From Planctomycetes bacterium UBA7888 (GTDB lineage Bacteria > Planctomycetota > UBA1135), in the NCBI GenBank assembly GCA_002500505.1, contig DLRM01000043.1, positions 22,558 to 86,557 on the forward strand: 64,000 nucleotides of DNA. The letters run 5' to 3'. Position numbers and translations under genes: made by a program. Each line of letters begins with the position of its first letter. The stretch's first letter is position 1. Of this stretch, positions 1 through 11,662 are shown piece by piece. The notes under the pieces are model-generated. The model saw only the letters and a list, made by a program, of their open reading frames with translations. It did not search any database and was not told where the DNA came from.

Positions 1-2681
<2,681 letters not shown>

Positions 2682-2690
2682 CTGTCTGCC

Positions 2691-2696
2691 TATAAT
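2691..2696 (+). promoter_or_regulatory. Possible -10 box (TATAAT) for the TPR lipoprotein gene
   Basis: A perfect TATAAT lies 7-46 bases upstream of the possible starts at 2704 and 2737 of the plus-strand TPR gene. No convincing -35 box sits at 16-18 bases. If used, transcription would begin near 2703, almost exactly at the in-frame ATG at 2704, implying a leaderless or very short leader. Confidence 0.3.
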
Positions 2697-2736
2697 GACG
2701 CCGATGGCCTCACTTTTCTCCCATGAAATTCGAGCA

Positions 2737-4416
2737 ATGTTCTGGATTCCCCTTCTGGGGGGCCTTTTCGCAGCCTGTGCGCTGCCTGGAAGCCCTTCTG
2801 AGGACTCCTCTGCACTGGAAAGCCGGGCGGAATCGGATTCTCCTCCACCATCCGAAGACCCCTACCTATTAGGTCAAGCCGCAAAAATGCGTGGAGACTG
2901 GAACACCGCCCTCAACCGTTTTGACGAGGCTTCCGCAAAACATGCAGATTCGGGGCCCTTTTGGACTTTGGTGGGTGAGACCAATCTCGCTTTTTTTGCA
3001 GAGCGAATGACCCAAGGCGAGTCCGATGGCCTTCTCCTCCAAGGCCTCCAACTTGACGCCGGCCTTGCCTTCCACAAAGCAGCTAAACTTCAAAGCTCAC
3101 AGAGTTTTTGGAAATTGGCGGTGGAAGCTTTTCGAAACGCCGGCGAATTCCAACGGGCTTGGGAGTGTGCTTCGGAAGGAGCTGAACAAAATAAGGGCTC
3201 GCTGACTTTAGCGACAAAATTGGAGTTCAGTCGCGCAGGTTTGGCTCTCACCATTGAAGCAATTCAATCTGGCCAAAGCCCTCCCGCCGCCGCAACCTTG
3301 ACAAGTGAATGGCTTCTTCCTCTTGCAAGGGAAGGCATCCCTGGGACTGCAACTCTTCTTAGCGACCTCTATGCTTGGCAAGGTTTGCATGACCAGGCTA
3401 GTCAAGTTTTGGCTGCTTCCCTTTCTAAACTACCCGAAGATTCTGAAGCCTTAGGACGCCTCAAAAATATCCATGCCAACGACTTTGGGAAGTTAGTCCA
3501 GGTTCTGGAATTCGTTCGCAATGAAGTTCCTGGAAATGGATTCCTGCTTTGGTATTTAGGGGAAGCTCGCTTCAACCACCAAGCCAGTGCCCGTGTTGGC
3601 CAGGATTATCTCTCCGCCTACGAATCTCTTGACCGCGCCGAAGAGTGTTTTCTCCAGGCACGCACCCTTCGCCCGGAGTTTGCTGATTCGTGCACTCAGT
3701 GGTTGCACCTAGTTCGCACGGCTCGCGGATGGGCTCTTTGGGAAGAAGGCCGAGTAGACGATTCCGCCCAAGCCTTCCTCGCTGCCCTCGAAGCTGCTCC
3801 CAACCGTTTGGAACCAGAAGCTACTGCTGCAACTTTGAGACTCGGCATTGAAGCCGTTGTCGGAGATGCTTTCCAAAAGCGCGACATGCGCCGCGCACGT
3901 TCCTTTTTAAAACGCGTAGTAAAGTGGCATGAACAAGATGCCATGTGGTGGAACAATCTCGGCTTGGCCTGTCGAGATATTGCCGAGCCCCAAATCCGCA
4001 GAGGCACTCCCCCTGAAGAAGTCATGGACTTACTGGAAGAGGCCTGGGCGGCCTATGGTCGAGCCGTAGAGCTTGCCCCCAACGACCCCAACATCCTGAA
4101 CGATCACGCTCTCTTGGCTGTGTACTACTTTGACCATGACCTTGAACTCGCCGAAGAACAACTCCACCGCACCATCCAACTTGGAGCGGAGAAGCTCCAA
4201 AGCTTAGATCAAGAAATCGAGCCCAAGGTGTACCAATACACTGATATGTCCATCGGCGATGCATGGGAAAACCTCGCACGACTCGACCTTCTTCGCTACG
4301 AACGAACGGACCGCGCAGACACTTACTTAGATGAAAGCGTCAAACACTATCCCTTTGCTATGCGTAATGGTGTGGCTTACTTGCGTACAGTTCTGGCAAA
4401 AATGCAGAAAAAATGA
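2737..4416 (+). CDS. TPR-repeat lipoprotein
   Basis: This is a 559-residue protein. The start at 2737 gives a short hydrophobic signal with lipobox LFAAC; in-frame ATGs at 2704 and 2656 are alternatives, and the one at 2704 adds an Arg and His before the hydrophobic stretch. After a Ser/Pro/Glu-rich linker the rest is helical with several TPR-like pairs (for example residues ~45-80, ~310-380 and ~410-470, the last with the typical NNLGLA and AVELAPNDPNILND patterns). The predicted place is the periplasmic face of a membrane, as a protein-interaction scaffold. It overlaps the next TPR gene by 4 bases (ATGA), so the two are probably made together. The specific partner is unknown. Confidence 0.8.
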   Translation: MFWIPLLGGLFAACALPGSPSEDSSALESRAESDSPPPSEDPYLLGQAAKMRGDWNTALNRFDEASAKHADSGPFWTLVGETNLAFFAERMTQGESDGLLLQGLQLDAGLAFHKAAKLQSSQSFWKLAVEAFRNAGEFQRAWECASEGAEQNKGSLTLATKLEFSRAGLALTIEAIQSGQSPPAAATLTSEWLLPLAREGIPGTATLLSDLYAWQGLHDQASQVLAASLSKLPEDSEALGRLKNIHANDFGKLVQVLEFVRNEVPGNGFLLWYLGEARFNHQASARVGQDYLSAYESLDRAEECFLQARTLRPEFADSCTQWLHLVRTARGWALWEEGRVDDSAQAFLAALEAAPNRLEPEATAATLRLGIEAVVGDAFQKRDMRRARSFLKRVVKWHEQDAMWWNNLGLACRDIAEPQIRRGTPPEEVMDLLEEAWAAYGRAVELAPNDPNILNDHALLAVYYFDHDLELAEEQLHRTIQLGAEKLQSLDQEIEPKVYQYTDMSIGDAWENLARLDLLRYERTDRADTYLDESVKHYPFAMRNGVAYLRTVLAKMQKK

Positions 4417-5759
4417 GCGGAATCCTCCTCGCACCGATTGCCCTTTTCCTTCTTCAGTCCGGTGATGCAGCCGAACTCACTCAAAAAGGCTTAAAGCAAC
4501 TTCAAAACACTGAAGTCGCTCTTGCCGCTGGCAAACTTAAAGGCCTTGAAGTTACCGATTCTTTCTTCCAAGCCGCAAGCACCCTGCGGAAAGCATGCAA
4601 AGCCGGTGGCGCAGAAGCCAACGCCTACGAAGGTTTGTCTCGTGCGCTCATGGCGTGCAATGATATTCGGAATTCCATCAAAGCCGCAGAAGATGGCCTA
4701 GACCTGCATCCCAATGAAATTACTTTGCAACTCCAACTTGCAAAAGCGTACATGGCCTCGGCCCAGGAATTGAGTGGTAAGAAACAAACAGCTGCCCGGG
4801 AACAAGCTCGTTCCGTTTTGGAAGACGCTGTTGCGCAACACAAAAAGAGATCGGAGCCTTGTGTTCGTCTTGGAGAAACTCTCATTTTCCTTGGCGACAA
4901 AGAGGCGGCCATCGAATCTTGGCAGCTTGCCCTCAAGCGCGACCCCAGTACAGTGGACTTTGCCTCCTTGCCTCAGTGGTTAGGTGGCGTCGAAGCCGCC
5001 AGCCTTATTGAAGCGCACATGAATACAGTAGGCGAGGACCCTCTTCTTTCTTGGCACTTAGGTATGGCTCATTATGCTGCCCTTCCAGGCAGCTGGAAAG
5101 CCTGCAAAAAAACCTTTTTGCGGACGATGGAATTGGAACCAAGTTACACCAGTTGCTGGTACTACCTTGCCAACGCCGCCTTTTTTGTGGGGCAACGCTA
5201 CTCCGCTGAAGAAAAGACTAGAGAAGCAACAAAAGAATATCGCTTTGCTGCACATGCTTGGTCCCAATACTTAACTGGACCCGGAGGGGCCTCCCATCTT
5301 CAAGCTGCCGCAGCCGAAGGTGGCGATGCCATCATCGCCGACATGAAATGGCTCGCGGGTACTGCTTTTGCCAATAGGGATGCAAAAACCGCAGCAGGCA
5401 TTTCCCGCTGGCTTGTTCAGGCGCGACCAAAAGATCCAGAAGCATGGAATAACCTAGCCTTCTTCCTACGGGAAACAAACGAGGCAGAAGAATCACTTGC
5501 GGCTTATCGCAATGCGCTCAAACTGCAACCGGATGACCCTCAAGTCATGAATGACTTAGCAGTCATCCTGCATTACTACCTACAGAGAGATAAGGAAGAA
5601 GCAATAGACCTTTACATTCAAGCGGCACAACGCGCCGAAGAGATTCTTATGGACACCGAAGGTATGGAAGCCGACGAAATTAGCCGCATCAAAACTGCTC
5701 TTCGAGACGCCACAAAGAATCTCAAGAAGTTAAAAGCCGGAAGCTTGAGACCAAACTAA
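4413..5759 (+). CDS. Secreted TPR-repeat protein
   Basis: This is a 448-residue protein starting inside the stop of the previous gene (ATGA overlap). The N-terminus (MSGILLAPIALFLLQSGDA) looks like a cleavable signal peptide without a lipobox Cys. The body is TPR-like: residues ~85-170 and ~320-400 contain repeat patterns such as AWNNLAFFLRE and ALKLQPDDPQVMNDLAV. The C-terminal repeat block resembles that of the upstream lipoprotein (both have an N..ND.A...YY pattern near the end), so the pair may have arisen by duplication. It is likely exported and works with the upstream TPR lipoprotein. No enzymatic motif is visible. Confidence 0.8.
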   Translation: MSGILLAPIALFLLQSGDAAELTQKGLKQLQNTEVALAAGKLKGLEVTDSFFQAASTLRKACKAGGAEANAYEGLSRALMACNDIRNSIKAAEDGLDLHPNEITLQLQLAKAYMASAQELSGKKQTAAREQARSVLEDAVAQHKKRSEPCVRLGETLIFLGDKEAAIESWQLALKRDPSTVDFASLPQWLGGVEAASLIEAHMNTVGEDPLLSWHLGMAHYAALPGSWKACKKTFLRTMELEPSYTSCWYYLANAAFFVGQRYSAEEKTREATKEYRFAAHAWSQYLTGPGGASHLQAAAAEGGDAIIADMKWLAGTAFANRDAKTAAGISRWLVQARPKDPEAWNNLAFFLRETNEAEESLAAYRNALKLQPDDPQVMNDLAVILHYYLQRDKEEAIDLYIQAAQRAEEILMDTEGMEADEISRIKTALRDATKNLKKLKAGSLRPN

Positions 5760-5768
5760 GCTCCTTTC

Positions 5769-7109
5769 ATGCAATTGGTTTCGTCCAACTCGAATCGGAG
5801 CCATGTCTTCGTAGTCCTTGGCTTTGTCCTTGGGATTTTTGTTGGAACGGTTTTGCTTGGCATGCCGCAAGCCGTCCCGGAAGGGCAGCTCCCTCTCTCC
5901 TTATCCGAGGCTTTCTTCACTTCTACAAGCGCCGTTTGCGTGACAGGTCTAACCGTCGTGAGCACGTGCCAAGATTTGAGTTTCTGGGGGCAAGGCGTGC
6001 TCTTGGCTCTCTTTCAACTTGGAGGATTGGGTGTTATGACTCTTGCAGTCCTCGTGTTCGAGAGTTTGCGCCGACGCATCGCCGGCCAATCCGGTGAACT
6101 TTTGGAACACACCCTGAGCGATTATGTTTTTCAAGGAAACCCACGCCGCACTCTGGCTTTTGTTTTAGGTGGCACCCTTTTTATGGAGACTTTGGGGTTC
6201 TGTCTTCTCTACCCCACCTTTGCCCAAGAACCCAACCCCGCATGGAATGCCCTCTTCCTAAGCGTCTCTGCCTTTTGCAATGCAGGTTTTGACAACCTTC
6301 AATACGGACTCGCGCCCTATGCGGAAAATTCAACAGTTGCTTTCACCCTCTCTTCCCTTTGGCTTGCTGGAGGCTTTGGTTTCATCCTTCCCGCGGCCAT
6401 CCACGCTTGGCTTCGTAAAGGAACCAAGCGACTCGACGCCTCCGCCCGCATGATTCTTTGGAGCGGTTTCGCACTCATCTTGTTGGGGCCTGCCCTGTAC
6501 TGGCTCACCGAGAGCAATGGCGGCCTTCTTTCTTCTTATCCAACTACCAAGCAAGCCGTGCTTTCTTTTTTCCAAGGGAATACCTCGCGAACCGCAGGAT
6601 TTTCCATGATGGATCTTAGCGAGGCTCGTCGCATCACTCTATTGACCATTATTCCTCTCATGCTCATCGGCGCCGCTCCGGGTGGAACTGCTGGCGGCAT
6701 GAAAACCACAACTTTGTGGATTTTCCTTGCCGCCCTAGCCGCTCATATTCGGGGCCAACGCAAAGTGGTCCTTTATGGAAGACGCATCCCCCAGGGCATT
6801 GTTCGGCGATCCATCTTAATTTGCTCCATGATGACCGCCCTTTGGGCCGGACTAACCGGCCTTCTTGCTCTCCTCGACACCGCATCCAGATTTAGCCTGG
6901 AAGCCCTCTCCTTTGAAGCGGCAAGTGCTCTTGGAACGGTAGGCCTCAGCACGGGCATCACGAGCGAGCTTCCTTTGGGGTCCCAAATGGCCCTTGCCGT
7001 TGCCATGTTTATTGGTCGCCTCGGCCCTCTCACCGTTGCTTGGGCTCTTTTCCGCTCGCTTCCTGAAGACCCCTTGGATTATCCTGATGGGGCAATTCCC
7101 GTCGGTTAG
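5769..7109 (+). CDS. ktrB: Potassium transporter subunit KtrB (TrkH/KtrB family)
   Basis: This 446-residue inner-membrane protein forms the K+ pathway of the Ktr system. The four M1-P-M2 repeats each show their selectivity-filter glycine: CVTGLT (residues ~56-61), FCNAGF (~160), RTAGFS (~276) and GTVGLS (~390). The length matches KtrB (about 440-450) rather than TrkH (about 480-500). Only 9 bases separate it from the TPR gene before it, and ktrA follows after 32 bases. Ktr systems are commonly K+/Na+ symporters gated by the cytosolic KtrA ring; the Na+ dependence here is inferred from the family. Confidence 0.93.
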   Translation: MQLVSSNSNRSHVFVVLGFVLGIFVGTVLLGMPQAVPEGQLPLSLSEAFFTSTSAVCVTGLTVVSTCQDLSFWGQGVLLALFQLGGLGVMTLAVLVFESLRRRIAGQSGELLEHTLSDYVFQGNPRRTLAFVLGGTLFMETLGFCLLYPTFAQEPNPAWNALFLSVSAFCNAGFDNLQYGLAPYAENSTVAFTLSSLWLAGGFGFILPAAIHAWLRKGTKRLDASARMILWSGFALILLGPALYWLTESNGGLLSSYPTTKQAVLSFFQGNTSRTAGFSMMDLSEARRITLLTIIPLMLIGAAPGGTAGGMKTTTLWIFLAALAAHIRGQRKVVLYGRRIPQGIVRRSILICSMMTALWAGLTGLLALLDTASRFSLEALSFEAASALGTVGLSTGITSELPLGSQMALAVAMFIGRLGPLTVAWALFRSLPEDPLDYPDGAIPVG

Positions 7110-7129
7110 GCTAAACTGCCCCCCACCAC

Positions 7130-7136
7130 GAAGGAG
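7130..7136 (+). promoter_or_regulatory. Shine-Dalgarno sequence of ktrA
   Basis: GAAGGAG lies 5 bases before the GTG at 7142. It is one of the few strong ribosome-binding sites in the window and decides in favour of the GTG start for ktrA. Confidence 0.6.
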
Positions 7137-7141
7137 TTTCT

Positions 7142-7831
7142 GTGAATAAAATTCTCGTCCTCGGCCTCGGCAAGTTTGGGCACCGTTTAATTACGGAGCT
7201 TGCAAGCCGTGAGGGTGTTCGCATCTTTGCGGTGGACAAAAATGAAAAAGCCCGTCAGGCCGCCACCAAGTATGTCCATGATTGCTTCGGCGCCAACTTA
7301 GATCACCCTGAATCGCTCGGGAGAATTCTGGAGAAGACCGGCCCCATAGATACCGCAGTTTTGGGAATGGGAGGCTCCATGAGCGCCACCACCTTGACGG
7401 CCCTTCATCTTCGCCAACGTGGCGTAGGCCGAATCTTCATCAAAGCTGAAGACGAACAACATGCTGAAGTTCTTCGAGCCATTGACCGTGGCATGGAAGG
7501 GCCAAACGCTTTCCGTATCACCATTCCAGAAATTGACCAGGCCGCTCAAATCGCAGGCCGTGTAGCAACCGATTTAGTAAAACAAGAAGTCCCTCTTGGG
7601 GATAACTGGGGGTTGGCTGAACTTGCTTGCCCTAACCGATTGTGCGAAAAAACTTTGGGGGAGCTAGAAGTGCGTCAGCGTTATCAACTCACCATCATTG
7701 GCTGGCGTGAATCGGAAGACAGTCCTCTTCAGCACGCCACAGCAGATACCACCTTGCCAGTGGGTTGTGAGATTACAGCTGTTGGAGAAAAGAAAGATAT
7801 CGCTCGATTTGTTGCGGAGTTTGGTAGCTGA
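7142..7831 (+). CDS. ktrA: Ktr potassium uptake gating protein KtrA (RCK)
   Basis: This 229-residue cytosolic RCK protein starts at a GTG. The N-terminal Rossmann (TrkA-N) domain has the intact nucleotide-binding motif GLGKFG at residues 7-12 and the acidic strand-2 end (VDKN). A C-terminal TrkA-C domain spans about residues 145-229. Single-RCK proteins of this size form the octameric ring that gates KtrB in response to ATP/ADP. It sits between ktrB and trkA and overlaps trkA by one base (TGATG). Confidence 0.92.
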   Translation: MNKILVLGLGKFGHRLITELASREGVRIFAVDKNEKARQAATKYVHDCFGANLDHPESLGRILEKTGPIDTAVLGMGGSMSATTLTALHLRQRGVGRIFIKAEDEQHAEVLRAIDRGMEGPNAFRITIPEIDQAAQIAGRVATDLVKQEVPLGDNWGLAELACPNRLCEKTLGELEVRQRYQLTIIGWRESEDSPLQHATADTTLPVGCEITAVGEKKDIARFVAEFGS

Positions 7832-9180
7832 TGAAAATTCTGATTGGCGGCGACGATGAAACGGCCTTCCGCTTAGCCCGAATTTTAATGGAGGACCACT
7901 CGGTGGTCCTGATTTGTTCAGAGGAGACAAAAGACTCGATTCCCGACCAGCTCGACGTTGACAAAGTCATCGGCAATGTGACTTCCTGGGACATCCTGAT
8001 GCAGGCTGGCGCAAACAAGGCCGCTCTCTTCGTCGCTTGCACCCCGTCCGACGAGCGCAACCTGGTTGCCTGCGTTTCGGCGAAACGGGCCGGCGCTCGT
8101 CGGGCGACTTGCTTCCTTCTCAGGCGTGACGTGCGCTCAACAGAAAAAGATGCGGAAGCCCTTGGCCGCCAACTTGGCATTGATACAGTCATTCTTCCTG
8201 CTGAACGACTCGCAAGAGAAATCCTCCGCATTGTGACTGTGCCAGGTGCACTCGAAGTGGAAGCTTTTGAAGGCGGCCAAGTTCGCCTTGTACGTCGAGC
8301 GGTTGAAGAAGACACGCTCATCGCCCAAGGCACTCTCAAGGAAGTAGGGATTCCTGCTGGAGTTGTTTTGGTTATGGCCCGTCGCGGTGAAGAAGCCTTC
8401 ATTCCAAATGGTTCGACCCATCTTCAGCCGGGAGACCAAATCACGGCCATGGGCAACATGGGAGGCATCAATCGCCTAATCTACAAATGGCTTCGACCTG
8501 CTTCTGCTCGAGGGCGCGCTCGGCGAGCAACCGTAATCGGAGGCGGCCTAGTTGGTTTCGATGTCGCAAAAGGTCTTGGGGATGCCGGTTGGGAAGTCAA
8601 AGTCGTGGACGCCGACCGTGCTCGCTGTGAAGAAATCAGCCCGCTTCTTCCTAAAGCCCTTGTCCTTCATTTTGACGGCACCAACCTGGACCGCCTTCAA
8701 GAAGAAGACGTGGGAGAAAGTTCTGTCCTAATTGCGGTCACAAGCAACGATGAGAAAAACCTCATGGTTTCCTTGTTGGCAAAACACTTGGGTGTTCCAA
8801 GAATTGTGACCCGAGCGGACAAGTCCTCTAACGAGCGCTTGTTTGAAAAAGTTGGCATCGATGTCGTGCGTTCAGCTCGAGGTGCCGCAATTTCCTCTGT
8901 TGCCCGCGGCATCGTGGCTTCTCAAACCGACTTGATGGCCGAGCTCGAACATGGAGATGTGGTTGTTCTTCGTTTGGAAGTTCCTGCCCACCGCCCACCT
9001 ACTTCGCTTTCCAAAATGCGGGCGCCCGTTTTTGCCATTATTGGCGCTATCCTTCGCGAAGGAAAAGTCATCATCCCCCACGGCGACGATGAAGTTGCAG
9101 GTGGGGATCGCTTATTGGTCTTTACCAAGCGGGAAGATGAAGATACAGCGCGCCATTACTTCCAAAGATTCGAACTTTGA
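7831..9180 (+). CDS. trkA: Trk potassium uptake regulator TrkA (double RCK)
   Basis: This 449-residue protein has two TrkA-N/TrkA-C modules in tandem (about residues 1-215 and 230-449), the layout of classical TrkA. The second Rossmann domain has a normal glycine motif (VIGGGLVGFD, residues ~235-244). In the first domain the usual GxGxxG is replaced by GGDDET, so nucleotide binding by the first half is doubtful. The gene starts within the stop of ktrA and is followed after 22 bases by trkH, its expected membrane partner. Confidence 0.92.
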   Translation: MKILIGGDDETAFRLARILMEDHSVVLICSEETKDSIPDQLDVDKVIGNVTSWDILMQAGANKAALFVACTPSDERNLVACVSAKRAGARRATCFLLRRDVRSTEKDAEALGRQLGIDTVILPAERLAREILRIVTVPGALEVEAFEGGQVRLVRRAVEEDTLIAQGTLKEVGIPAGVVLVMARRGEEAFIPNGSTHLQPGDQITAMGNMGGINRLIYKWLRPASARGRARRATVIGGGLVGFDVAKGLGDAGWEVKVVDADRARCEEISPLLPKALVLHFDGTNLDRLQEEDVGESSVLIAVTSNDEKNLMVSLLAKHLGVPRIVTRADKSSNERLFEKVGIDVVRSARGAAISSVARGIVASQTDLMAELEHGDVVVLRLEVPAHRPPTSLSKMRAPVFAIIGAILREGKVIIPHGDDEVAGGDRLLVFTKREDEDTARHYFQRFEL

Positions 9181-9202
9181 AAACCCACGATTCTGACTCC
9201 GC

Positions 9203-10696
9203 ATGCGACTAGTCCTCGTCCTTGGAATTGTCGGTAGGATTCTGCGTCTTTTTAGCATAGCCTTTACAGTTCCTTTTTTGCTTGCACTTTGGGATAAGCA
9301 AACGGGTCAGGCTGTCCACTTTGCGTCGGGGGGCCTCGTTGCTCTCATGGTGGGCTCCTTCCTTGTAAGAAACCTCTCCGTATCTGTGAGCTTTCGGCGT
9401 GCGGAAGCCCTTGCGGTGGTCTCTGGGACTTGGCTGGTCATTGCGGCATCCGCTGCGGTCCCTTATGTCCTGAGCGGTTTACCACCCGTAGATGCCTTCT
9501 TTGAATCCATGTCCGGTTTCACCACAACCGGTGCCACGATTCTCACGGATTGGGAACACAGCCGCGCTTTCTTTTTGTGGCGCGCCATGACTCAATGGTT
9601 TGGTGGAGTTGGTGTATTGGCTTTGTTCGTGGTCGTTCTCCCCCACCTAGGCGTAGGTGGACGGCAGCTCTTTTTTGCGGAGGCTTCAAGCGCACCCTCA
9701 GAATCTATTGCGCCCAAAATCCGCGATACAGCCGTGCGCCTTTGGGTTCTTTATCTTTTCCTCACTGTTTTCGAAATGGTTTCCTTGTTCTTTTGGGCGG
9801 GCATGCCTCTTTACGATTCCTTGTGTCACGCTCTGACCACCATGCCTGCAGGTGGCTTCTCGCCCAATCCGGAATCTCTCATGGGTTACGCCAATGCAAC
9901 GGCTTTTCCGAACTACGACCCTGTGATGGGTGAATGGATTATTACGGGCTTCATGGTTTTAAGTGGTATGAGCTTCCCTCTTCTTTGGATTGCCCTTTCC
10001 CGACGACCCGGTGAACCTATTCGAGATGGTGAGTTTCGCTTTTACATCGGCGCCATCCTTGCAGGGAGTGCAGGAGTGGCTTGGCTCCTCGCTTCGGGAC
10101 TACCTACGGGAACGGACTTTCGAACGGGCGCCTTTCAATGCGCAAGCTTGATTTCCTCCACCGGTTACGCCAGCACGGACTACAACCTATGGGGCGACAG
10201 CCCACGGACCCTCCTCATTCTTCTCATGCTAATTGGTGGGTGCGCGGGCTCTGCAGCGGGTGGCGCTAAAGCAGTCCGAAACTTACTCAGTCTCAAATTC
10301 CTATACCGCGAACTCACCCGCGTCCTCCACCCTCGTGCTGTGATTCCCTTACGGTATAAATCCAACAGTATTCCCGAAGCCATTCAACGTGCAGTGCTCA
10401 CGGTGGTTGCGCTTTACCTCATTGGATACATCTTTGTGGGCAGTTTGCTTGTCCTTCTTGGCGCGAATTTTGAAGAAGCCTTCTCGGCTTCCCTTGCTTG
10501 TCTCGGGAATATTGGCCCGGGATTTGGTGAAGTCGGCCCAATGGGCAGTTTTGCCGGCTTTAATGCCGCTCAAAAACTACTGCTCACTGCCGCCATGTGG
10601 TTTGGGCGCCTAGAGATTGTTTCAGTTCTGGCTCTTCTCCACCCAGATGTCCTGAAAAAAATCTGTTGGCGTGGCACTAGTTTGACGGAGGGCTAA
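9203..10696 (+). CDS. trkH: Trk potassium transporter membrane subunit TrkH
   Basis: This 497-residue membrane protein has the four pore-loop filters of TrkH: TTTGAT (residues ~111-116), MPAGGF (~215), SSTGYA (~317) and GNIGPGF (~435). The length and the extra N-terminal hydrophobic segments match TrkH rather than KtrB. It is the last gene of the K+ island. TrkH with TrkA conducts K+ when the RCK ring binds ATP. Convergence with nothing nearby and a 204-base gap suggest the transcript ends just downstream. Confidence 0.93.
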   Translation: MRLVLVLGIVGRILRLFSIAFTVPFLLALWDKQTGQAVHFASGGLVALMVGSFLVRNLSVSVSFRRAEALAVVSGTWLVIAASAAVPYVLSGLPPVDAFFESMSGFTTTGATILTDWEHSRAFFLWRAMTQWFGGVGVLALFVVVLPHLGVGGRQLFFAEASSAPSESIAPKIRDTAVRLWVLYLFLTVFEMVSLFFWAGMPLYDSLCHALTTMPAGGFSPNPESLMGYANATAFPNYDPVMGEWIITGFMVLSGMSFPLLWIALSRRPGEPIRDGEFRFYIGAILAGSAGVAWLLASGLPTGTDFRTGAFQCASLISSTGYASTDYNLWGDSPRTLLILLMLIGGCAGSAAGGAKAVRNLLSLKFLYRELTRVLHPRAVIPLRYKSNSIPEAIQRAVLTVVALYLIGYIFVGSLLVLLGANFEEAFSASLACLGNIGPGFGEVGPMGSFAGFNAAQKLLLTAAMWFGRLEIVSVLALLHPDVLKKICWRGTSLTEG

Positions 10697-10900
10697 CCCC
10701 GGCGCACTAAAACGGTATTCCCTCCTGCATTGGTAGTAGGCTCGGTTGCCTGAATCCAATTGGACTGGCGTGTTTGGAAGAGAGGCAAACGAAACTCCGC
10801 GCCTCTGTTCTCAAAAAGCTTAAAAACTGTTCGCAAAAACTGATTAGCGGAGTAGAATTTTCCACCGATTCCTGTCCATCCTCCCTTTGGACCCTTCAAC
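10697..10900. other. Intergenic region between trkH and the RIC gene
   Basis: This 204-base gap holds no convincing gene. It contains an imperfect hairpin (10777-10810; inner stem AGAGGC/GCCTCT at 10781-10786 and 10801-10806) without a T-run, possibly the end of the trkH transcript. It also has a perfect 10-base palindrome TCCAATTGGA at 10755-10764 that could be an operator for the downstream stress gene. A short minus-strand frame (10902 to 10693) was considered and rejected. Confidence 0.4.
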
Positions 10901-11614
10901 ATGAATACTCTCCTTACCATCACCCCTGAAACGACCGTTGGCGACATCGCCGCTCACATTCCTCTTGCTACCGGCGTTTTTTCTCGCCACAAAATGGACT
11001 ACTGCTGCGGGGGAAATCGACCCCTAACCGAAGCTTGCGAACGCGCTGGCGCCGATTTGGAAACGGTTCAAAAAGAAATTGCTGCCTTGGAGCGAAACGA
11101 AGACGCTCTCTCTCTCACCTCTGCTCCGCTGGGTGAGCTTTGCGACCACATTGAAAGCCTACACCACAGCTATTTAAAAGAAGCCATGCCCGCCATTTGG
11201 GACATGATGAAAAAAGTGCTGAATGCCCACGGAGAAAACCACCCCGAGTATGTAGAGCTGCACCAAACTGTTGGCCTTCTATTTAATGAGTTGCACAATC
11301 ACCTTCAAAAGGAAGAAGAAATCCTCTTCCCTATGATTCGTCGCCTCGCCGCAGGTGAAGCCACCGACCCCAACGGGCTAGGGTGCATGACCCCGGAAGC
11401 CCCCATGCAAGTCATGGAGGCTGAACACGAAAATGCAGGGCAGGCTCTGCGCCGAATGCGCGAGCTAACGAGTGATTACACCGTTCCTGAAAATGCCTGT
11501 ACGACTCTCACCGCCCTGATTAAGAGTCTCGAAGAGTGTGAGTCCGACATCCACAACCATATCCACAAGGAAAACAATATCCTGCACCCTCGCGTGCGAG
11601 AGTTGTTGGGATAA
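10901..11614 (+). CDS. ric: Iron-sulfur cluster repair di-iron protein (RIC/ScdA/YtfE family)
   Basis: This 237-residue cytosolic protein repairs Fe-S clusters damaged by nitric oxide or peroxide. The N-terminal ScdA_N domain (residues ~8-50) has the hallmark DYCCGG with Cys35-Cys36. The hemerythrin-like four-helix domain supplies di-iron ligands: His in DHIESLHH, HNHLQKEEE, EAEHE and HNHIHKENN. Family members are often induced by NO or low oxygen; the palindrome upstream may serve this, but that is inference. It stands alone and converges on kbl. Confidence 0.93.
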   Translation: MNTLLTITPETTVGDIAAHIPLATGVFSRHKMDYCCGGNRPLTEACERAGADLETVQKEIAALERNEDALSLTSAPLGELCDHIESLHHSYLKEAMPAIWDMMKKVLNAHGENHPEYVELHQTVGLLFNELHNHLQKEEEILFPMIRRLAAGEATDPNGLGCMTPEAPMQVMEAEHENAGQALRRMRELTSDYTVPENACTTLTALIKSLEECESDIHNHIHKENNILHPRVRELLG

Positions 11615-11645
11615 AGGTCCAGTCTCCTCGAATCAAGACCGCATT

Positions 11646-11662
11646 GCACCAAACATTGGTGC
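11646..11662. terminator. Perfect hairpin between convergent genes
   Basis: GCACCAA and TTGGTGC form a 7-base-pair stem with a 3-base loop, abutting the stop codon of kbl and 32 bases after the RIC gene. There is no T-run on either side, so it may be a weak bidirectional terminator or an mRNA 3'-end stabiliser. Confidence 0.4.

Noticed and set aside
7773..8402. Minus-strand open frame of 209 codons opposite trkA
   Set aside because: Ser/Arg/Thr-rich shadow of trkA, with no domain and no upstream signal.
10693..10902. Minus-strand reading frame (about 69 residues) between trkH and the RIC gene, with an AAGGAGAG-like sequence before its ATG
   Set aside because: The apparent ribosome-binding site lies inside the RIC coding start, the protein has no recognisable pattern, and its stop falls in the trkH stop region. 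A chance frame is more likely.
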